DNA of 64,000 nucleotides from Murinocardiopsis flavida (GCF_003014485.1 NZ_PYGA01000002.1:186001-250000); one strand, 5' to 3'; positions 17,138 through 25,988 are shown, numbered from the stretch's first letter. Numbers and translations: made by a program. Notes: a model not told the origin generated them from the sequence alone.

Positions 17138-17974
17138 TCAGCCGAAGAAGCGCAGGAGTGCGTCCGCGGTCCCGTCCGGGTCGTCCTCGGCGATGAAGTG
17201 CCCCGCTGCGGCGATCGTCTCCCGGCGCGCACAGGGGATCGCCGCTGCGAGGCGGTCGGCCGCGGCGAGGTCGAGCCAGCCGTCCTCGGCACCCCAGAGG
17301 ACCAGGACGAGGGCGGTGACCCGGCCCAGGCGCGCCACGACGTCGCGGGTGTCCTCGAAGCCGACGGCGGCCACCTGGTCGACCCACCGCTGCTGCCCGT
17401 CGGCGCCCGCCCACGGGGCGAGGTAGGCGGCGGCGGTGGCGTCGTCCATCGGCCGGTGGGTGGCGGTGCGCAGGCGCGGGGCGATGATGTCGGCGAAGAC
17501 GTGGTGGGGCATGGTGCGGTACGCGTCCTCGTTGCGCTGCATGTGCTCGGTGAACGGCGTGTTCCACGGGCCGAGGACGGCGGCGTCGAGCAGGGCGATG
17601 CGGCGGGCGGGCACCCGGTGGACGAGGTGGGCGCGCAGCACGATCCCGCCCCCGATGTCGTGCCCGACCAGGTCGGGCGCTTCGAGCCCCCAGTGCTCGG
17701 TGAGTTCCGCGAGCGTGCGGGCCTGCCGGTCGATCGAGGGGGTCGCGTCGGGGGCGATGCGGGAGTCGCCGAACCCGAGCAGGTCCCAGACGTGCACCGT
17801 GTGCGTGCGCGCCAGTTGCGGGACGACATCGCGCCAGAGGTAGGACCAGGCGGGCGTGCCGTGCACCAGCACCACCGGCGGGCCCGCTCCGAAGACGCCG
17901 GTGGCGGCCACTCCGCCGGACACGCGGACGCGCTGGGTGAGCCGCCATGGGGCCGGCGCCGTCTCGATACTCAT
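17138..17974 (-). CDS. alpha/beta hydrolase with aspartate nucleophile (epoxide hydrolase/dehalogenase-like)
   Basis: A 278-residue alpha/beta hydrolase. The oxyanion loop is VLVHGTPAWSYLWRDVV and the nucleophile elbow is LVGHDIGGG, placing Asp106 where serine hydrolases have Ser. Asp at this place is characteristic of epoxide hydrolases and haloalkane/haloacetate dehalogenases. The acid is in LWGAEDGWLD and the histidine in AAGHFIAEDD. The residue after the nucleophile is Ile, not the Trp of classic haloalkane dehalogenases, so epoxide hydrolase-like chemistry is as likely. ATG 17974 is preceded by GAGGGGTGCAGGG. It is divergent from a CGNR regulator. Confidence 0.85.
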   Translation of the reverse strand: MSIETAPAPWRLTQRVRVSGGVAATGVFGAGPPVVLVHGTPAWSYLWRDVVPQLARTHTVHVWDLLGFGDSRIAPDATPSIDRQARTLAELTEHWGLEAPDLVGHDIGGGIVLRAHLVHRVPARRIALLDAAVLGPWNTPFTEHMQRNEDAYRTMPHHVFADIIAPRLRTATHRPMDDATAAAYLAPWAGADGQQRWVDQVAAVGFEDTRDVVARLGRVTALVLVLWGAEDGWLDLAAADRLAAAIPCARRETIAAAGHFIAEDDPDGTADALLRFFG

Positions 17975-18037
17975 CCCTGCACCCCTCACTAAGACCTATA
18001 ATTGATTTTCTCCAGTTACCCTACCAGGAGGCAATGC

Positions 18038-18610
18038 ATGAAGATACCTTTGAACGATTACTCGATGGGGGCGGCGGTGGCGACCGACCTGGTCAACACC
18101 GCACCCATCGTGCAGAAAGCGGGCGACACCCTCCCCGATCCGGCCGCCTTGGCGGACTTCCTCGCGGCACACGGGCTCGACCTCGGCCTCGGCGGCGGAC
18201 CGACAGAGGACGATGTCGAGCGCGTCCACGCCCTGCGCGGCGAGGTGCGCACCCTCGTGGAATCAGCCGGTGAGGCCGACAGCGTCCAGGGCGCGAACGC
18301 GCTCGCGGCGCGGGCCGGCGGCAGTCCCGCGCTGGACCGCGACGCCGACGGCCGGTGGCAGTGGTTCGTCGCGCCCGCGCCGCAGGCGTCCATCGCCGAC
18401 GGGCTGGCGTTCCTCATCGGCACCGGGTTGCTCGGCGTGGTGCGGACCCTGAGCCACGACCGGTTCCGCTCCTGCGCGTCGCCGGTGTGCGAGGGCGTGT
18501 TCGTCGACACCAGCCGGGCGGGCCGCCGCCGCTACTGCATGCCGGAGTTGTGCGGCAACCGGGTCAACGTCGCCAGATACCGCGCCCGCCGACGCGAGGA
18601 CGCCTCCTAG
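18038..18610 (+). CDS. CGNR zinc-finger (ABATE-domain) putative stress regulator
   Basis: A 190-residue protein with a strong AGGAGG ribosome site 7 bp before ATG 18038. The N-terminal ABATE-like domain (about 1-135) is followed by a zinc-finger: CASPVC ... RRYCMPELCGNRVNVARYRARRR, with the CGNR signature. Family members are proposed ligand-binding transcription factors with a C-terminal zinc-ribbon DNA-binding module. It is divergent from the Asp-nucleophile hydrolase, only 63 bp apart, and probably controls it. Its 3' end overlaps the convergent SDR gene by 4 bp. Confidence 0.88.
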   Translation: MKIPLNDYSMGAAVATDLVNTAPIVQKAGDTLPDPAALADFLAAHGLDLGLGGGPTEDDVERVHALRGEVRTLVESAGEADSVQGANALAARAGGSPALDRDADGRWQWFVAPAPQASIADGLAFLIGTGLLGVVRTLSHDRFRSCASPVCEGVFVDTSRAGRRRYCMPELCGNRVNVARYRARRREDAS

Positions 18611-19509
18611 GCGGCCAGTCCGGCGAGCCGCGCATCGGTGCACCACAGTGCGTCCGCAAGGTCGTCCCGGCGCGCCGGTGCCGAAGGGTCGGGCAAGGTG
18701 AGCCGGCCCGCGCGCAGTGCGGCGTAGGTCCGCCCGCCCGGCGGCGCCGAGGTGCCGAGCGCCAGGTCCGCCAGGACCCGCGCGGCGGCCGCGCGCGTGT
18801 TCAGCGTGCGGTTGAGGCCGCGGAGCGGGGCACCCAGCGGCGTGCCAAGCACCGACCAGGCGATCCGCAGTGGCAGCGCCAGGTCGCGCGCCAGACCGGT
18901 GCCGAACACCTGGCCCGGGTCGTACGCGATCGCCGCGACGCGCCGGGACCGCATCGCGGGGTGCGCGGACAACGAGCGCGCGGTGAGGACGTTGCACAGC
19001 TTGGCGGCGGTGTACGCGTGCTCGCCCGCCCGGCGCGGTGCGGCGTGGCGGTCCGGGTCGCGATCGGGGTGCGCGAGCAGTTCGGCGTCCGCGTGGCGCG
19101 GGGTGGCGAGTCCGGCCCCGGTGGCGGGGTCGTGCGTGCCGCTCGTCGTCAGCACCACCCGGGCCCGCTCCGCCAGGCAGGGCATCAGCAGGCGCAGCAC
19201 GAGGTAGTGCCCGAGGTGGTTCACCGCGAAGGCCGTCTCGACGCCGTCGGCGGTGCGTCCGCTGTCGTCGGGCCGGATCACCCCGGCGTTCAGCACCAGC
19301 GCGTCGATGCGGGCGCCGTCCCCGATCCGCTCGCGGACGGAGTCGGCGAAGGCGCGCACGGAGCCGAGCCGGGTCAGATCCAGGGGGAGGGAACCGGCCG
19401 CGGGCACCCGCGCCCCCGTGAGCAGGGCGACACCCGGAGTGCGCCTGAGCCGCTGCGCGGCGATCGCCCCAAAGCCCGAACTGCCGCCGGTCATCACGAT
19501 CGTGGTCAT
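18607..19509 (-). CDS. short-chain dehydrogenase/reductase (SDR)
   Basis: A 300-residue classical-type SDR. The nucleotide motif is TGGSSGFG (residues 7-14), the NAG motif is LVLNAGVI, and the active site is Ser in LTTSGTHD with YTAAK about 55 residues later, which is a longer insertion than usual. The protein most resembles the protochlorophyllide reductase-like SDRs of actinobacteria that reduce small carbonyls with NAD(P)H. It is divergent from a MarR gene, about 100 bp apart, and is probably its target. The stop overlaps the CGNR gene. Confidence 0.88.
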   Translation of the reverse strand: MTTIVMTGGSSGFGAIAAQRLRRTPGVALLTGARVPAAGSLPLDLTRLGSVRAFADSVRERIGDGARIDALVLNAGVIRPDDSGRTADGVETAFAVNHLGHYLVLRLLMPCLAERARVVLTTSGTHDPATGAGLATPRHADAELLAHPDRDPDRHAAPRRAGEHAYTAAKLCNVLTARSLSAHPAMRSRRVAAIAYDPGQVFGTGLARDLALPLRIAWSVLGTPLGAPLRGLNRTLNTRAAAARVLADLALGTSAPPGGRTYAALRAGRLTLPDPSAPARRDDLADALWCTDARLAGLAA

Positions 19510-19607
19510 GACACGCCCCCGCTCCGCGTCGGATCGCCTTTCCGTTAACTATGCACCTCTAGTGACAATCACACAAGATGGCAATCATGGGGGTGTACCA
19601 TCTCGGA

Positions 19608-20105
19608 ATGACCCCGCCGAAGCACCCGCCACCGCGGCACCTGCGCGAACGCCCCAGCTTCCTGCTCTCCCAACTGGGATTCCACTCCGACCAGCGGTTC
19701 GGGGCGCTCCTCGCCCCGCTCGGCGTCACCGCACGCCAGTTCGGGATCCTGCGCCTCCTCGCCCACACTGCGGGGCGCTCGCAGCAGCAACTGGCCGAGG
19801 AACTGGGGATCCACCGCAACGTGATGGTCGGCGTCATCGACGACCTGGAGCAGCGCGGGCTGGTGGAGCGCCGCCGCTACCCCACCGACCGCCGCGCGCA
19901 CGCCATCCACCTGACGGACGCCGCGCGGGACCTGCTGCCGCGCGTCGAGGGCGCCCTGGACGCCTGCGACGACGAACTCCTCGCCGCACTCGACCCGGCG
20001 GACCGCACGACACTGCTCACGCTGCTGCAACGCCTGGCCGACGGCGCCGGACTCGTCCCGGGGATCCACCCCGGGTACGACGCGATCGGTTCCGAGGAGC
20101 CCTGA
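19608..20105 (+). CDS. MarR-family transcriptional regulator
   Basis: A winged-helix MarR protein of about 165 residues. The recognition region is [45 protein letters not shown], including the beta-wing Asp-Arg-Arg. Start ATG 19608 is the most downstream candidate that keeps the fold; in-frame ATGs at 19578 and 19587 would add 10 or 7 residues, and no start has a strong ribosome site. It is divergent from the SDR. MarR proteins usually repress detoxification enzymes and release on binding phenolic or oxidising ligands. Confidence 0.88.
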   Translation: MTPPKHPPPRHLRERPSFLLSQLGFHSDQRFGALLAPLGVTARQFGILRLLAHTAGRSQQQLAEELGIHRNVMVGVIDDLEQRGLVERRRYPTDRRAHAIHLTDAARDLLPRVEGALDACDDELLAALDPADRTTLLTLLQRLADGAGLVPGIHPGYDAIGSEEP

Positions 20106-20129
20106 GGCGACGCCGAACGCACCGGAGAC

Positions 20130-20173
20130 GGGCGGGGTGCGCCGGGCCCGTTGCCGTTCGGCGCACCCCGCCC
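20130..20173. terminator. 14-bp hairpin between marR and MFS genes
   Basis: Arms 20130-20143 and 20160-20173 are exact inverted copies (GGGCGGGGTGCGCC) with a 16-nt loop. It lies between convergent genes and can serve both. Confidence 0.7.
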
Positions 20174-20178
20174 GCCGG

Positions 20179-21873
20179 TCAGCGCTCCGCGGGAACCATC
20201 TCCTCGGGCGTGTCCGACGGGCCTGCCGGGTCCGTCTGGCCCTCCAGGTCCTTCGGGTCCGACGAACCTTCCGGGTCCTCTGGGCCTGCCGGGTCCGCAG
20301 AGTCCGCCGGTCCTGCCGGGTCCGCCAGGTCGTCACCGGTGTGCATCGTGTCGGTCCTGGCGTCGTGCAGCCCCCACAGGACCAGGGCGGCCACCAGTAC
20401 GAGGGCGCCGCCGCCGAACGCGTAGCCGATCTGGACACCCGAGGCGAACGCCGACTGGGCGGCCTCCAGCAGGCCCCTGCCCACAGCGTCCGGCAGCCCT
20501 TCGGCGACGGCCGTCGCCCCGCCGATGCTCTCGCCGGCCGCCGCCACCGCCTGCTCGGGCGCCTCGTCCGGCGCGTCCCGGTCGAGCCCCATCCGGTAGA
20601 CCACCGTGGACAGGCTGCCGAGGAACGCGAGGCTGAGCGCGGACCCGAGTCCGCCCCCGACGTCGTTCACCGCCGCCGCAGAGCCCGCCTGGCGCTCGGG
20701 GACGGCACCGAACATCAGGTTGGCGCTGAGCGTGAAGAGGGGGCCCATCCCCAGGGCGACCACCGTCGCCGCGGCGATGAGGACGTAGGGTCCGGCGTGC
20801 CCCACCAGCAGCGCCATCGCCACCGCGCCGGCGGCCGCGACGAACAGTCCGCCGGCCATCGCATAGGACGGACGCATCCAGCGGTCCAGCACCGGCGGCA
20901 GCATCCCGCCGACGACGGAGGCCGCGGCCGGGGCGATCAGCAGCAGCCCGGCGTGCCACGGCGACAGGCCGAGCACCGCCTGGAGGTACTGGGCGAACAG
21001 CATGTCGGCCCCGCTGAGGACCAGCATCATCAGCATCACGGTGAGGAGCGAGAACGTGAACGCGGGGACGGCGAACAGCCGCAGGTCCACGAGCGGTTCG
21101 GCGATCCGCGACTGGCGCCGCACGAACACCACGACGAGCACCAGTCCGGCCAGCACGGAGCCGGCGTAGGGCCACAGCGAGGCGTCGGACGAACCGGCCT
21201 TGTCGGCGATCTCCTGCAAGCCGAACACCACGGCGAGGATCCCCGCCATGGACAGCAGCACGCTGACGAGGTCCACCCGTCCCACGCCTTCGTTCTCGCC
21301 CCTGGGCAGCAGGGGCGCGGTCAGCAGGAGCAGCACGGCGGCCGGGATGTTCATCAGGAAAACCGACCCCCACCAGAAGTACTCCAGCAGCACCCCGCCC
21401 AGCGGCGGCCCGAGGGCCATGCCCGCGGAGAACGCGCTCATGGTGACGGCGATCGCGACGGAGAACTCCTTGGGGTCGCGGAACATGGTGCGCAGCAGGC
21501 CCATGATGGTCGGCCCCAGCGTCGCCGCCGCCAGTCCGAGTACGGTCCGCGCAATGAGCAGCATCTCCGGGCTGGTGGAGTACGCCGCAGTGAGCGAGGC
21601 GAGGCCGTACACCGCGCTGCCCGTCACCAGCAGGCGCCGCCGGCCGATGCGATCGCCCAACCGGCCCATCGTCAGCACGACCCCCGCCGCGAGGAACTCC
21701 CCCGCGTGCAGGATCCACAGCAGTTGCGTGCTGCCCGGAGCGAGGTCGGCGGCCATGCTCGGCAGTGCCAGGAACAGCACGGACACGTCCGTCGCGGTCA
21801 TCAGCAGCGGCAGTGTCAGGACTGCGAGGCCCAACCATTCCCGCCACGTCGCGCGCGGGGGTGTCGTCGTCAC
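20179..21873 (-). CDS. MFS transporter, DHA2 (14-TMS, EmrB/QacA-like) drug exporter
   Basis: A 564-residue exporter with about 14 helices. Diagnostic DHA2 features are the start [24 protein letters not shown], motif [15 protein letters not shown] and motif C-like [27 protein letters not shown]. These proton-driven pumps expel cationic drugs, dyes and antibiotics. GTG 21873 has GAGAGGA upstream. The last ~55 residues form a cytoplasmic tail built from Asp-Pro-Ala-Gly-type low-complexity repeats that is absent from typical DHA2 proteins. The promoter carries a SoxR-type operator in a 19-bp spacer, so induction by redox-active compounds or a similar MerR-class signal is expected. Confidence 0.92.
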   Translation of the reverse strand: MTTTPPRATWREWLGLAVLTLPLLMTATDVSVLFLALPSMAADLAPGSTQLLWILHAGEFLAAGVVLTMGRLGDRIGRRRLLVTGSAVYGLASLTAAYSTSPEMLLIARTVLGLAAATLGPTIMGLLRTMFRDPKEFSVAIAVTMSAFSAGMALGPPLGGVLLEYFWWGSVFLMNIPAAVLLLLTAPLLPRGENEGVGRVDLVSVLLSMAGILAVVFGLQEIADKAGSSDASLWPYAGSVLAGLVLVVVFVRRQSRIAEPLVDLRLFAVPAFTFSLLTVMLMMLVLSGADMLFAQYLQAVLGLSPWHAGLLLIAPAAASVVGGMLPPVLDRWMRPSYAMAGGLFVAAAGAVAMALLVGHAGPYVLIAAATVVALGMGPLFTLSANLMFGAVPERQAGSAAAVNDVGGGLGSALSLAFLGSLSTVVYRMGLDRDAPDEAPEQAVAAAGESIGGATAVAEGLPDAVGRGLLEAAQSAFASGVQIGYAFGGGALVLVAALVLWGLHDARTDTMHTGDDLADPAGPADSADPAGPEDPEGSSDPKDLEGQTDPAGPSDTPEEMVPAER

Positions 21874-21945
21874 GTCGATTCCTCTCGGAGGAGATTGGAA
21901 AGTGCACGGAGCAGCACCGAAGGCGTTTCATCCGGCGACACGACG

Positions 21946-21976
21946 ACCGTAAAACCTCAAGTTAACTTGAAGACAA
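21946..21976 (-). promoter_or_regulatory. MerR/SoxR-type promoter of the MFS gene
   Basis: On the minus strand a -35 TTGTCT (21976-21971) and a -10 TACGGT (21951-21946) are separated by 19 bp. That spacer holds the perfect 14-bp palindrome TCAAGTTAACTTGA (21957-21970). The overlong spacer with a central dyad is the hallmark of MerR-class activation. The core is the same as the Escherichia coli SoxR box CCTCAAGTTAACTTGAGG. Confidence 0.7.
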
Positions 21977-22125
21977 GTCCCGCGAACGCGCCCCGCATGT
22001 GACGGGCGACACCCGGACACCGGCACCCGAGGTCGCTCACGGCGCCCAGGACCCAGTACGGTCCGACCGATGACTGCGATACCGGTGACCCCCAGGAGAG
22101 GAATGGGGATTCCCGGTCAGCGAGC

Positions 22126-22156
22126 TTGACCTTCGAGCCGACTCGAAGGATTACGG
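22126..22156 (+). promoter_or_regulatory. MerR-class promoter of the merR-ynfA operon
   Basis: A -35 TTGACC (22126-22131) and a -10 TTACGG (22151-22156) are 19 bp apart. The inverted repeat CCTTCGAG-CCGA-CTCGAAGG (22130-22149) fills the spacer. The predicted RNA start is near 22163, only a few bases before GTG 22165 and ATG 22174, so the transcript is probably leaderless or nearly so. Confidence 0.7.
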
Positions 22157-22173
22157 TCATGACCGTGACCACC

Positions 22174-22953
22174 ATGCGTATATCGCAGTTGGCGGAACGC
22201 TCCGGCGTCCCCGCCACCACGCTGCGCTACTACGAACAGCGCGGGCTGCTGCCCGCCCACCGCTCCGACGGCGGCTACCGGATCTACGACCGGGACGCGG
22301 TCGACCGCCTGGCGTTCATCGCCACCGGCAAGCGCCTCGGCCTCGGCCTCGATGAGATCGCCGAACTGTTGGGGGTGTGGCAGGACGGCGCCTGCGTCCA
22401 GGTCAAGGAGTCACTGCGGCCGCGCATCGCCGACCGCCTGGCCGCCGCGCACGATCGCATCGGGGAACTGTCGGCATTCGCGGCGATGCTGCACGGTGCC
22501 GTAGAACACCTGGACACGCTGCCCGACCGGCAGGACCGCTGCGACCCGGCGTGCGGCTTCCTCGACTTGGCGAAGAACCCGGTCACCCGTACCGGCCGCG
22601 CGATGGTCGAACCGGCCCCTGACGTCCCCGCCGTGGCGTGCTCACTGGACGGGGACGGGATCGAGAAGCGCATCGGCCGGTGGCAGGCCCTGCTGCGCGG
22701 CGCCCGACGCGAAGAGGCGCCCGGTGGCCTGCGCGTCGGCCTGCCTGCCGAGCGGGCCGCCGAAGCCGCTGGGCTGGCAGCCGCCGAACAGCGCTGCTGC
22801 GCCTTCTTCTCGTTCTCCCTGCGTTTCGACCATGGCACCGTGTACCTCGACGTGCAGGCTCCCGCGGAAGCCCGATCGATGCTCATCGACATCTTCGGGG
22901 CACCGGAGATCGCTGACGAGCCAGACGAGCCACAGGAGACCCCGACGTGCTGA
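22174..22953 (+). CDS. MerR-family regulator with Cys-rich C-terminal domain
   Basis: A 259-residue MerR protein, longer than the usual 120-150. The N-terminal winged helix ([30 protein letters not shown]) and dimerisation helix are typical. After residue 120, a CDPACGF motif may bind metal. A second domain (about 150-240) contains [20 protein letters not shown] and an [16 protein letters not shown] stretch with adjacent cysteines. It lacks the CxxCxC cluster of SoxR. The promoter geometry indicates autoregulation. Its last codons overlap the ynfA start, so the two are co-translated; the partner suggests a metal, metalloid or cation signal. An upstream ATG (22159) lies before the predicted RNA start and was not used. 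Confidence 0.85.
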   Translation: MRISQLAERSGVPATTLRYYEQRGLLPAHRSDGGYRIYDRDAVDRLAFIATGKRLGLGLDEIAELLGVWQDGACVQVKESLRPRIADRLAAAHDRIGELSAFAAMLHGAVEHLDTLPDRQDRCDPACGFLDLAKNPVTRTGRAMVEPAPDVPAVACSLDGDGIEKRIGRWQALLRGARREEAPGGLRVGLPAERAAEAAGLAAAEQRCCAFFSFSLRFDHGTVYLDVQAPAEARSMLIDIFGAPEIADEPDEPQETPTC

Positions 22954-23282
22954 CCGTGAAATCGATCCTGCTGTTCGTCGTCGCCGCCTTGTTCGAGATC
23001 GGCGGTGCGTGGCTGGTGTGGCAGGGCGTCCGCGAGCACCGCGGGCTGCTGTGGGTGGGCGCGGGGGTGATCGCTCTCGGCTTGTACGGCTTCGCCGCCA
23101 CCTTGCAGCCCGATGCGCACTTCGGGCGGATCCTCGCGGCCTACGGCGGGGTCTTCGTCGCCGGGTCGCTGGCCTGGGGAATGGTCGTGGACGGCTACCG
23201 CCCCGACCGGTTCGACGTGATCGGAGCGGCGGTCTGCCTGATCGGCGTCGCCGTGATCATGTACGCGCCGCGCAACACATAG
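22947..23282 (+). CDS. ynfA: YnfA/UPF0060-family small membrane protein
   Basis: A 111-residue protein with four predicted helices, matching YnfA length. It contains the family pattern [45 protein letters not shown] and [28 protein letters not shown] 22947 lies inside the end of the MerR gene (7-bp overlap). YnfA proteins resemble small multidrug resistance pumps and have been linked to efflux. Pairing with a metal-type MerR makes a heavy-metal, metalloid or cationic-compound efflux role plausible (inference). It converges on the next TetR gene with only 18 bp between stops. Confidence 0.92.
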   Translation: MLTVKSILLFVVAALFEIGGAWLVWQGVREHRGLLWVGAGVIALGLYGFAATLQPDAHFGRILAAYGGVFVAGSLAWGMVVDGYRPDRFDVIGAAVCLIGVAVIMYAPRNT

Positions 23283-23300
23283 TGCGGCTGGGAACGGACC

Positions 23301-24059
23301 TCACTCCTTCACCGGGTCGAGCTGTCGTGCGATGCCGTCGAGAAACAATCCGATACCACGCCGGTAGGCGCCCTCGGGATCGTTCGCCTTGCCGGTCTCC
23401 GCACCGAGAACGCGCGAGACCCGTGCGGCGGTCGGGAACTTGGCCGCATCACCGATGGCGGCGGTGAGGACCGGTTCGATGTTCGACCACCAGTCGGCAT
23501 CGTGTTCTTCGCCCGATTGTCGAGAGCCTTGGGCCGCGAGTGCGGCCCGGGCGGTTCCCTGCACGAGGCAGAGCAGGGCGGTGAGCGTGTGCTCCATCTC
23601 GATATCGGTGAGCCCGATTCCGTCGAGTGCTCCTAGCTCTGCGTCGTACTTGGCCGATGCACCGGGGCCCGGCACCGGACGTCCCGCGGCGAGGTCGGTG
23701 ATCCACGGATGCGCTCGGCAGTTCGCCCAATTCGCTTCGGCGATCGCAGTGATGCGCGCACGCCAGTCCGCGCTCCCGGGGATCGTGACCGCCTCGTATG
23801 TGGCGCCTGCGACCTGGTCGAGCATGAGTTCCACAAGTTCGGCGCGTCCACCGATGTGAGGGTACAGCGCCATCGCGCTGACGCCTGCTTCCTCTGCCAG
23901 GCGGCGGATCGTGACCGCGTCGATGCCCTCTTCGTCGGCCAGTCCGACGGCGAGGCCGGTGATGCTCTGCGTGCTGATTCCGCTGCGCGGGCTGACCGGG
24001 GACTCGCGCCAGAGCAGTCCGATCAGCTTGAACTCGTCAACACCTGCGCGCTTGACCAT
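23301..24059 (-). CDS. TetR-family regulator of the downstream ABC exporter
   Basis: A 252-residue TetR protein with an extended N-terminus. The DNA-binding domain (about residues 28-80) holds DAVTIRRLAEEAGVSAMALYPHIGGRAELV; the C-terminal half resembles TetR_C of the TetR/Tet(R) class (RAHPWITDLAAGRPVPGPGA). ATG 24059 is chosen because GGAGAGGTGGAG precedes it; GTG 24065 is possible. It is divergent from a DrrAB-like exporter, with nested AT-rich palindromes in the 60-bp gap, and so probably represses that exporter until its substrate binds. Confidence 0.9.
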   Translation of the reverse strand: MVKRAGVDEFKLIGLLWRESPVSPRSGISTQSITGLAVGLADEEGIDAVTIRRLAEEAGVSAMALYPHIGGRAELVELMLDQVAGATYEAVTIPGSADWRARITAIAEANWANCRAHPWITDLAAGRPVPGPGASAKYDAELGALDGIGLTDIEMEHTLTALLCLVQGTARAALAAQGSRQSGEEHDADWWSNIEPVLTAAIGDAAKFPTAARVSRVLGAETGKANDPEGAYRRGIGLFLDGIARQLDPVKE

Positions 24060-24075
24060 CTCCACCTCTCCATGA

Positions 24076-24096
24076 AATATACTATGTATATTACAT
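24076..24096. promoter_or_regulatory. nested AT-rich TetR operator
   Basis: AATATAC-TAT-GTATATT (24076-24092) is a perfect 17-bp dyad. Inside and beyond it ATGTA-TAT-TACAT (24084-24096) forms a second dyad. Such an AT block is exceptional in this GC-rich sequence and lies between the divergent TetR and ABC genes. Confidence 0.65.
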
Positions 24097-24122
24097 TGTA
24101 GAACATGGAGAGGGGAACCGCT

Positions 24123-24905
24123 ATGGATCTACAGGCGAACCCGCGCGGTTCGATCTGCGCAAGGGCGGTGCGCAAGACCTACCCCGGACGAGAAAAGCCG
24201 TCGCTGGCGGGGGTCGATCTGCTGGTCGACGCCGGTCGCGTGTGCGCCCTGCTTGGGGCGAACGGGGCGGGCAAGACCACGCTGGTGCGGATACTGACGA
24301 CGTTGACGGGCCAGGACTCCGGCACCGTGAGCGTCAACGGCTGGGATGTCGTCCGGGACCCAGCGCGTGTGCGGGCGTCCATCGGGGTCGTCGGGCAGTA
24401 CGCCGCGCTGGACGAGGTGCTCACGGCGAGGGAGAACCTGGAGCTGTTCGCCCGGCTCATCGGGCTCTCGCGCGCTGCCGCCCGATCACGGGCCGCCGAA
24501 CTCCTGGAGCAGTCGGGCTTGGGCGAGTACGCGGGGCAGAGGGTGTCGGGGTTCTCGGGCGGGATGCGGCGGCGGCTGGACCTGGTGACCTCGATGATCA
24601 CCCGACCGGCCGTGCTTCTCATCGACGAGCCGACGACCGGCCTCGATCCGGTCGCGCGCCGTACGATCTGGGCCGCGGTGCGTTCCCTGGCCGACCATGG
24701 ATCGACAGTCCTACTGACCACGCAGTACCTGGAGGAAGCCGACGAGCTGGCCGACGACGTGGTGATCCTGCGGGAAGGCACCGTGGTCGCCACCGGTACA
24801 CCGTCAGACTTGAAGGCTCTGGTGGGTGAACCGCGGATGGAGCTGCGCGAGCCGACCCTCGAAGACGTCTACCTGCACCTGCACACAGGGAGCACCGCGG
24901 CATGA
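24123..24905 (+). CDS. DrrA-like ABC exporter ATP-binding protein
   Basis: A 260-residue ATPase. Walker A is GANGAGKTT, the Q-loop VGQYAALDE, the signature FSGGMRRRLDL and Walker B VLLIDEPTTGLDP, followed by the H-loop region TTQYLEEADELADD. The pattern FSGGMRRRLD matches drug-resistance ATPases of the DrrA/DRA family. Start ATG 24123 follows GGAGAGGGG. The stop overlaps the permease start (ATGA), so subunits are made together. With the next protein it forms a drug or lipid exporter. Confidence 0.93.
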   Translation: MDLQANPRGSICARAVRKTYPGREKPSLAGVDLLVDAGRVCALLGANGAGKTTLVRILTTLTGQDSGTVSVNGWDVVRDPARVRASIGVVGQYAALDEVLTARENLELFARLIGLSRAAARSRAAELLEQSGLGEYAGQRVSGFSGGMRRRLDLVTSMITRPAVLLIDEPTTGLDPVARRTIWAAVRSLADHGSTVLLTTQYLEEADELADDVVILREGTVVATGTPSDLKALVGEPRMELREPTLEDVYLHLHTGSTAA

Positions 24906-25702
24906 CCACCACGGCGATTCAGCACACGGGCAGCGTCCTCCGCGAGGCCGTGATCCTCACCGGTCGGTCGACCCGGCATTGGCGAGCCCGTCCGGTCACC
25001 TTCAGCGTCCAACTGTTGTTCCCGGTCCTGATCATGCTGCTCATGGGCGGCCTGCTCGGCGGGGCGATCGCCGGCACCACCGGTGACTACATCGTCTTCG
25101 TGGTGCCGGGCGTCCTCGCCTTCACCGTCCTGTCCGGCATCGAGACGACGATCACCGCGGTCACCGGCGACGCCGCCAAGACCGTCACCGACCGGTTTCG
25201 CACACTGCCGATCTCCCGCGGGTCGGTGCTACTGGGTCGGGTGTTCGCCGACATGCTCACCGCCGCTGTCGAACTGGCGGTGGTCAGCGCGGCAGGCCTA
25301 CTGCTCGGCTGGCGCCCCGAAGGAGGCATTGCCGCGATCGCGCTGACCTACGCGCTGCTGCTTTGGCTGAGGTTCGGACTGCTGTGGGCCGGTGTGTGGA
25401 TCGGGTTGAAGGCGGGCACACCCGAGGCGGCCACGACGACGCAGCTCGCGATCTGGCCGGTGGCGTTCCTCTCCACGGTGTTCGTCGATCCGCGCACGAT
25501 GCCCTCCTGGCTCGGAGCGGCCGCGGAATGGAACCCCCTCTCGGCGACCGCCTCGGCAGCGCGCGAGCTGCTCTCCGGTGGTGAACTCCCAGGGGTCACC
25601 GCCGTCTCCGACCACGCGGTGCTCTTCGCGCTCGGCTGGCCGCTCGCCCTGACCCTGGTGTTCGTGCCGCTTGCCATTCGTGCCTACCGGAGGCTGTCAT
25701 GA
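24902..25702 (+). CDS. DrrB-like ABC-2 type exporter permease
   Basis: A 266-residue membrane protein with about six helices. Family markers include the VPGVLAFTVLSG segment after the first helix, TVTDRFRTLPISRGSVLLGRVFADM (the conserved cytoplasmic DRFRSLPMSR loop) and WNPLSATASAARELLSGG near the last loop. It partners with the preceding ATPase. Its complete N-terminus makes it a useful comparison for the truncated fused version at 39274-40716. Confidence 0.93.
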   Translation: MTTTAIQHTGSVLREAVILTGRSTRHWRARPVTFSVQLLFPVLIMLLMGGLLGGAIAGTTGDYIVFVVPGVLAFTVLSGIETTITAVTGDAAKTVTDRFRTLPISRGSVLLGRVFADMLTAAVELAVVSAAGLLLGWRPEGGIAAIALTYALLLWLRFGLLWAGVWIGLKAGTPEAATTTQLAIWPVAFLSTVFVDPRTMPSWLGAAAEWNPLSATASAARELLSGGELPGVTAVSDHAVLFALGWPLALTLVFVPLAIRAYRRLS

Positions 25703-25958
25703 CGACCAGGACCTACGATGTGATCCGCGTGATCCACGCACGGGGAAGCACGTCAGAAATACCGCACCACCTCCACGCTCTCCGGTAGCGGGGTCCAGCG
25801 CAGCAAAATGATCCGGCACCTCGGCCGCCGCGTGGAACGTGGATCCCGTGGAATAGGAATTCGATCCGACGACGGCACACGTACCCGCCCCTCCCGGAAG
25901 GCGACTCCGGCTCGCGGGGCGGCCTTGTCCGCCCAGCGAACCCACGAACGCGCGAAGG
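25703..25958. other. intergenic region after the ABC exporter
   Basis: I see no convincing gene in this 256-bp stretch: open frames are short, lack ribosome sites and have no recognisable motif. It ends at a strong hairpin serving the downstream minus-strand gene. Confidence 0.4.
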
Positions 25959-25988
25959 GGCGGGGACGCGGGTATCCGCGTCCCCGCC
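25959..25988. terminator. 13-bp hairpin after the aldo/keto reductase gene
   Basis: Arms 25959-25971 and 25976-25988 (GGCGGGGACGCGG and its complement) are perfect with a GTAT tetraloop. It ends eight bases before the stop codon of the minus-strand reductase. Confidence 0.7.

Noticed and set aside
22174-22953. Local MerR as SoxR acting on the SoxR-like box
   Set aside because: It lacks the CxxCxCxxxxxC iron-sulfur motif and its own promoter has a different dyad.
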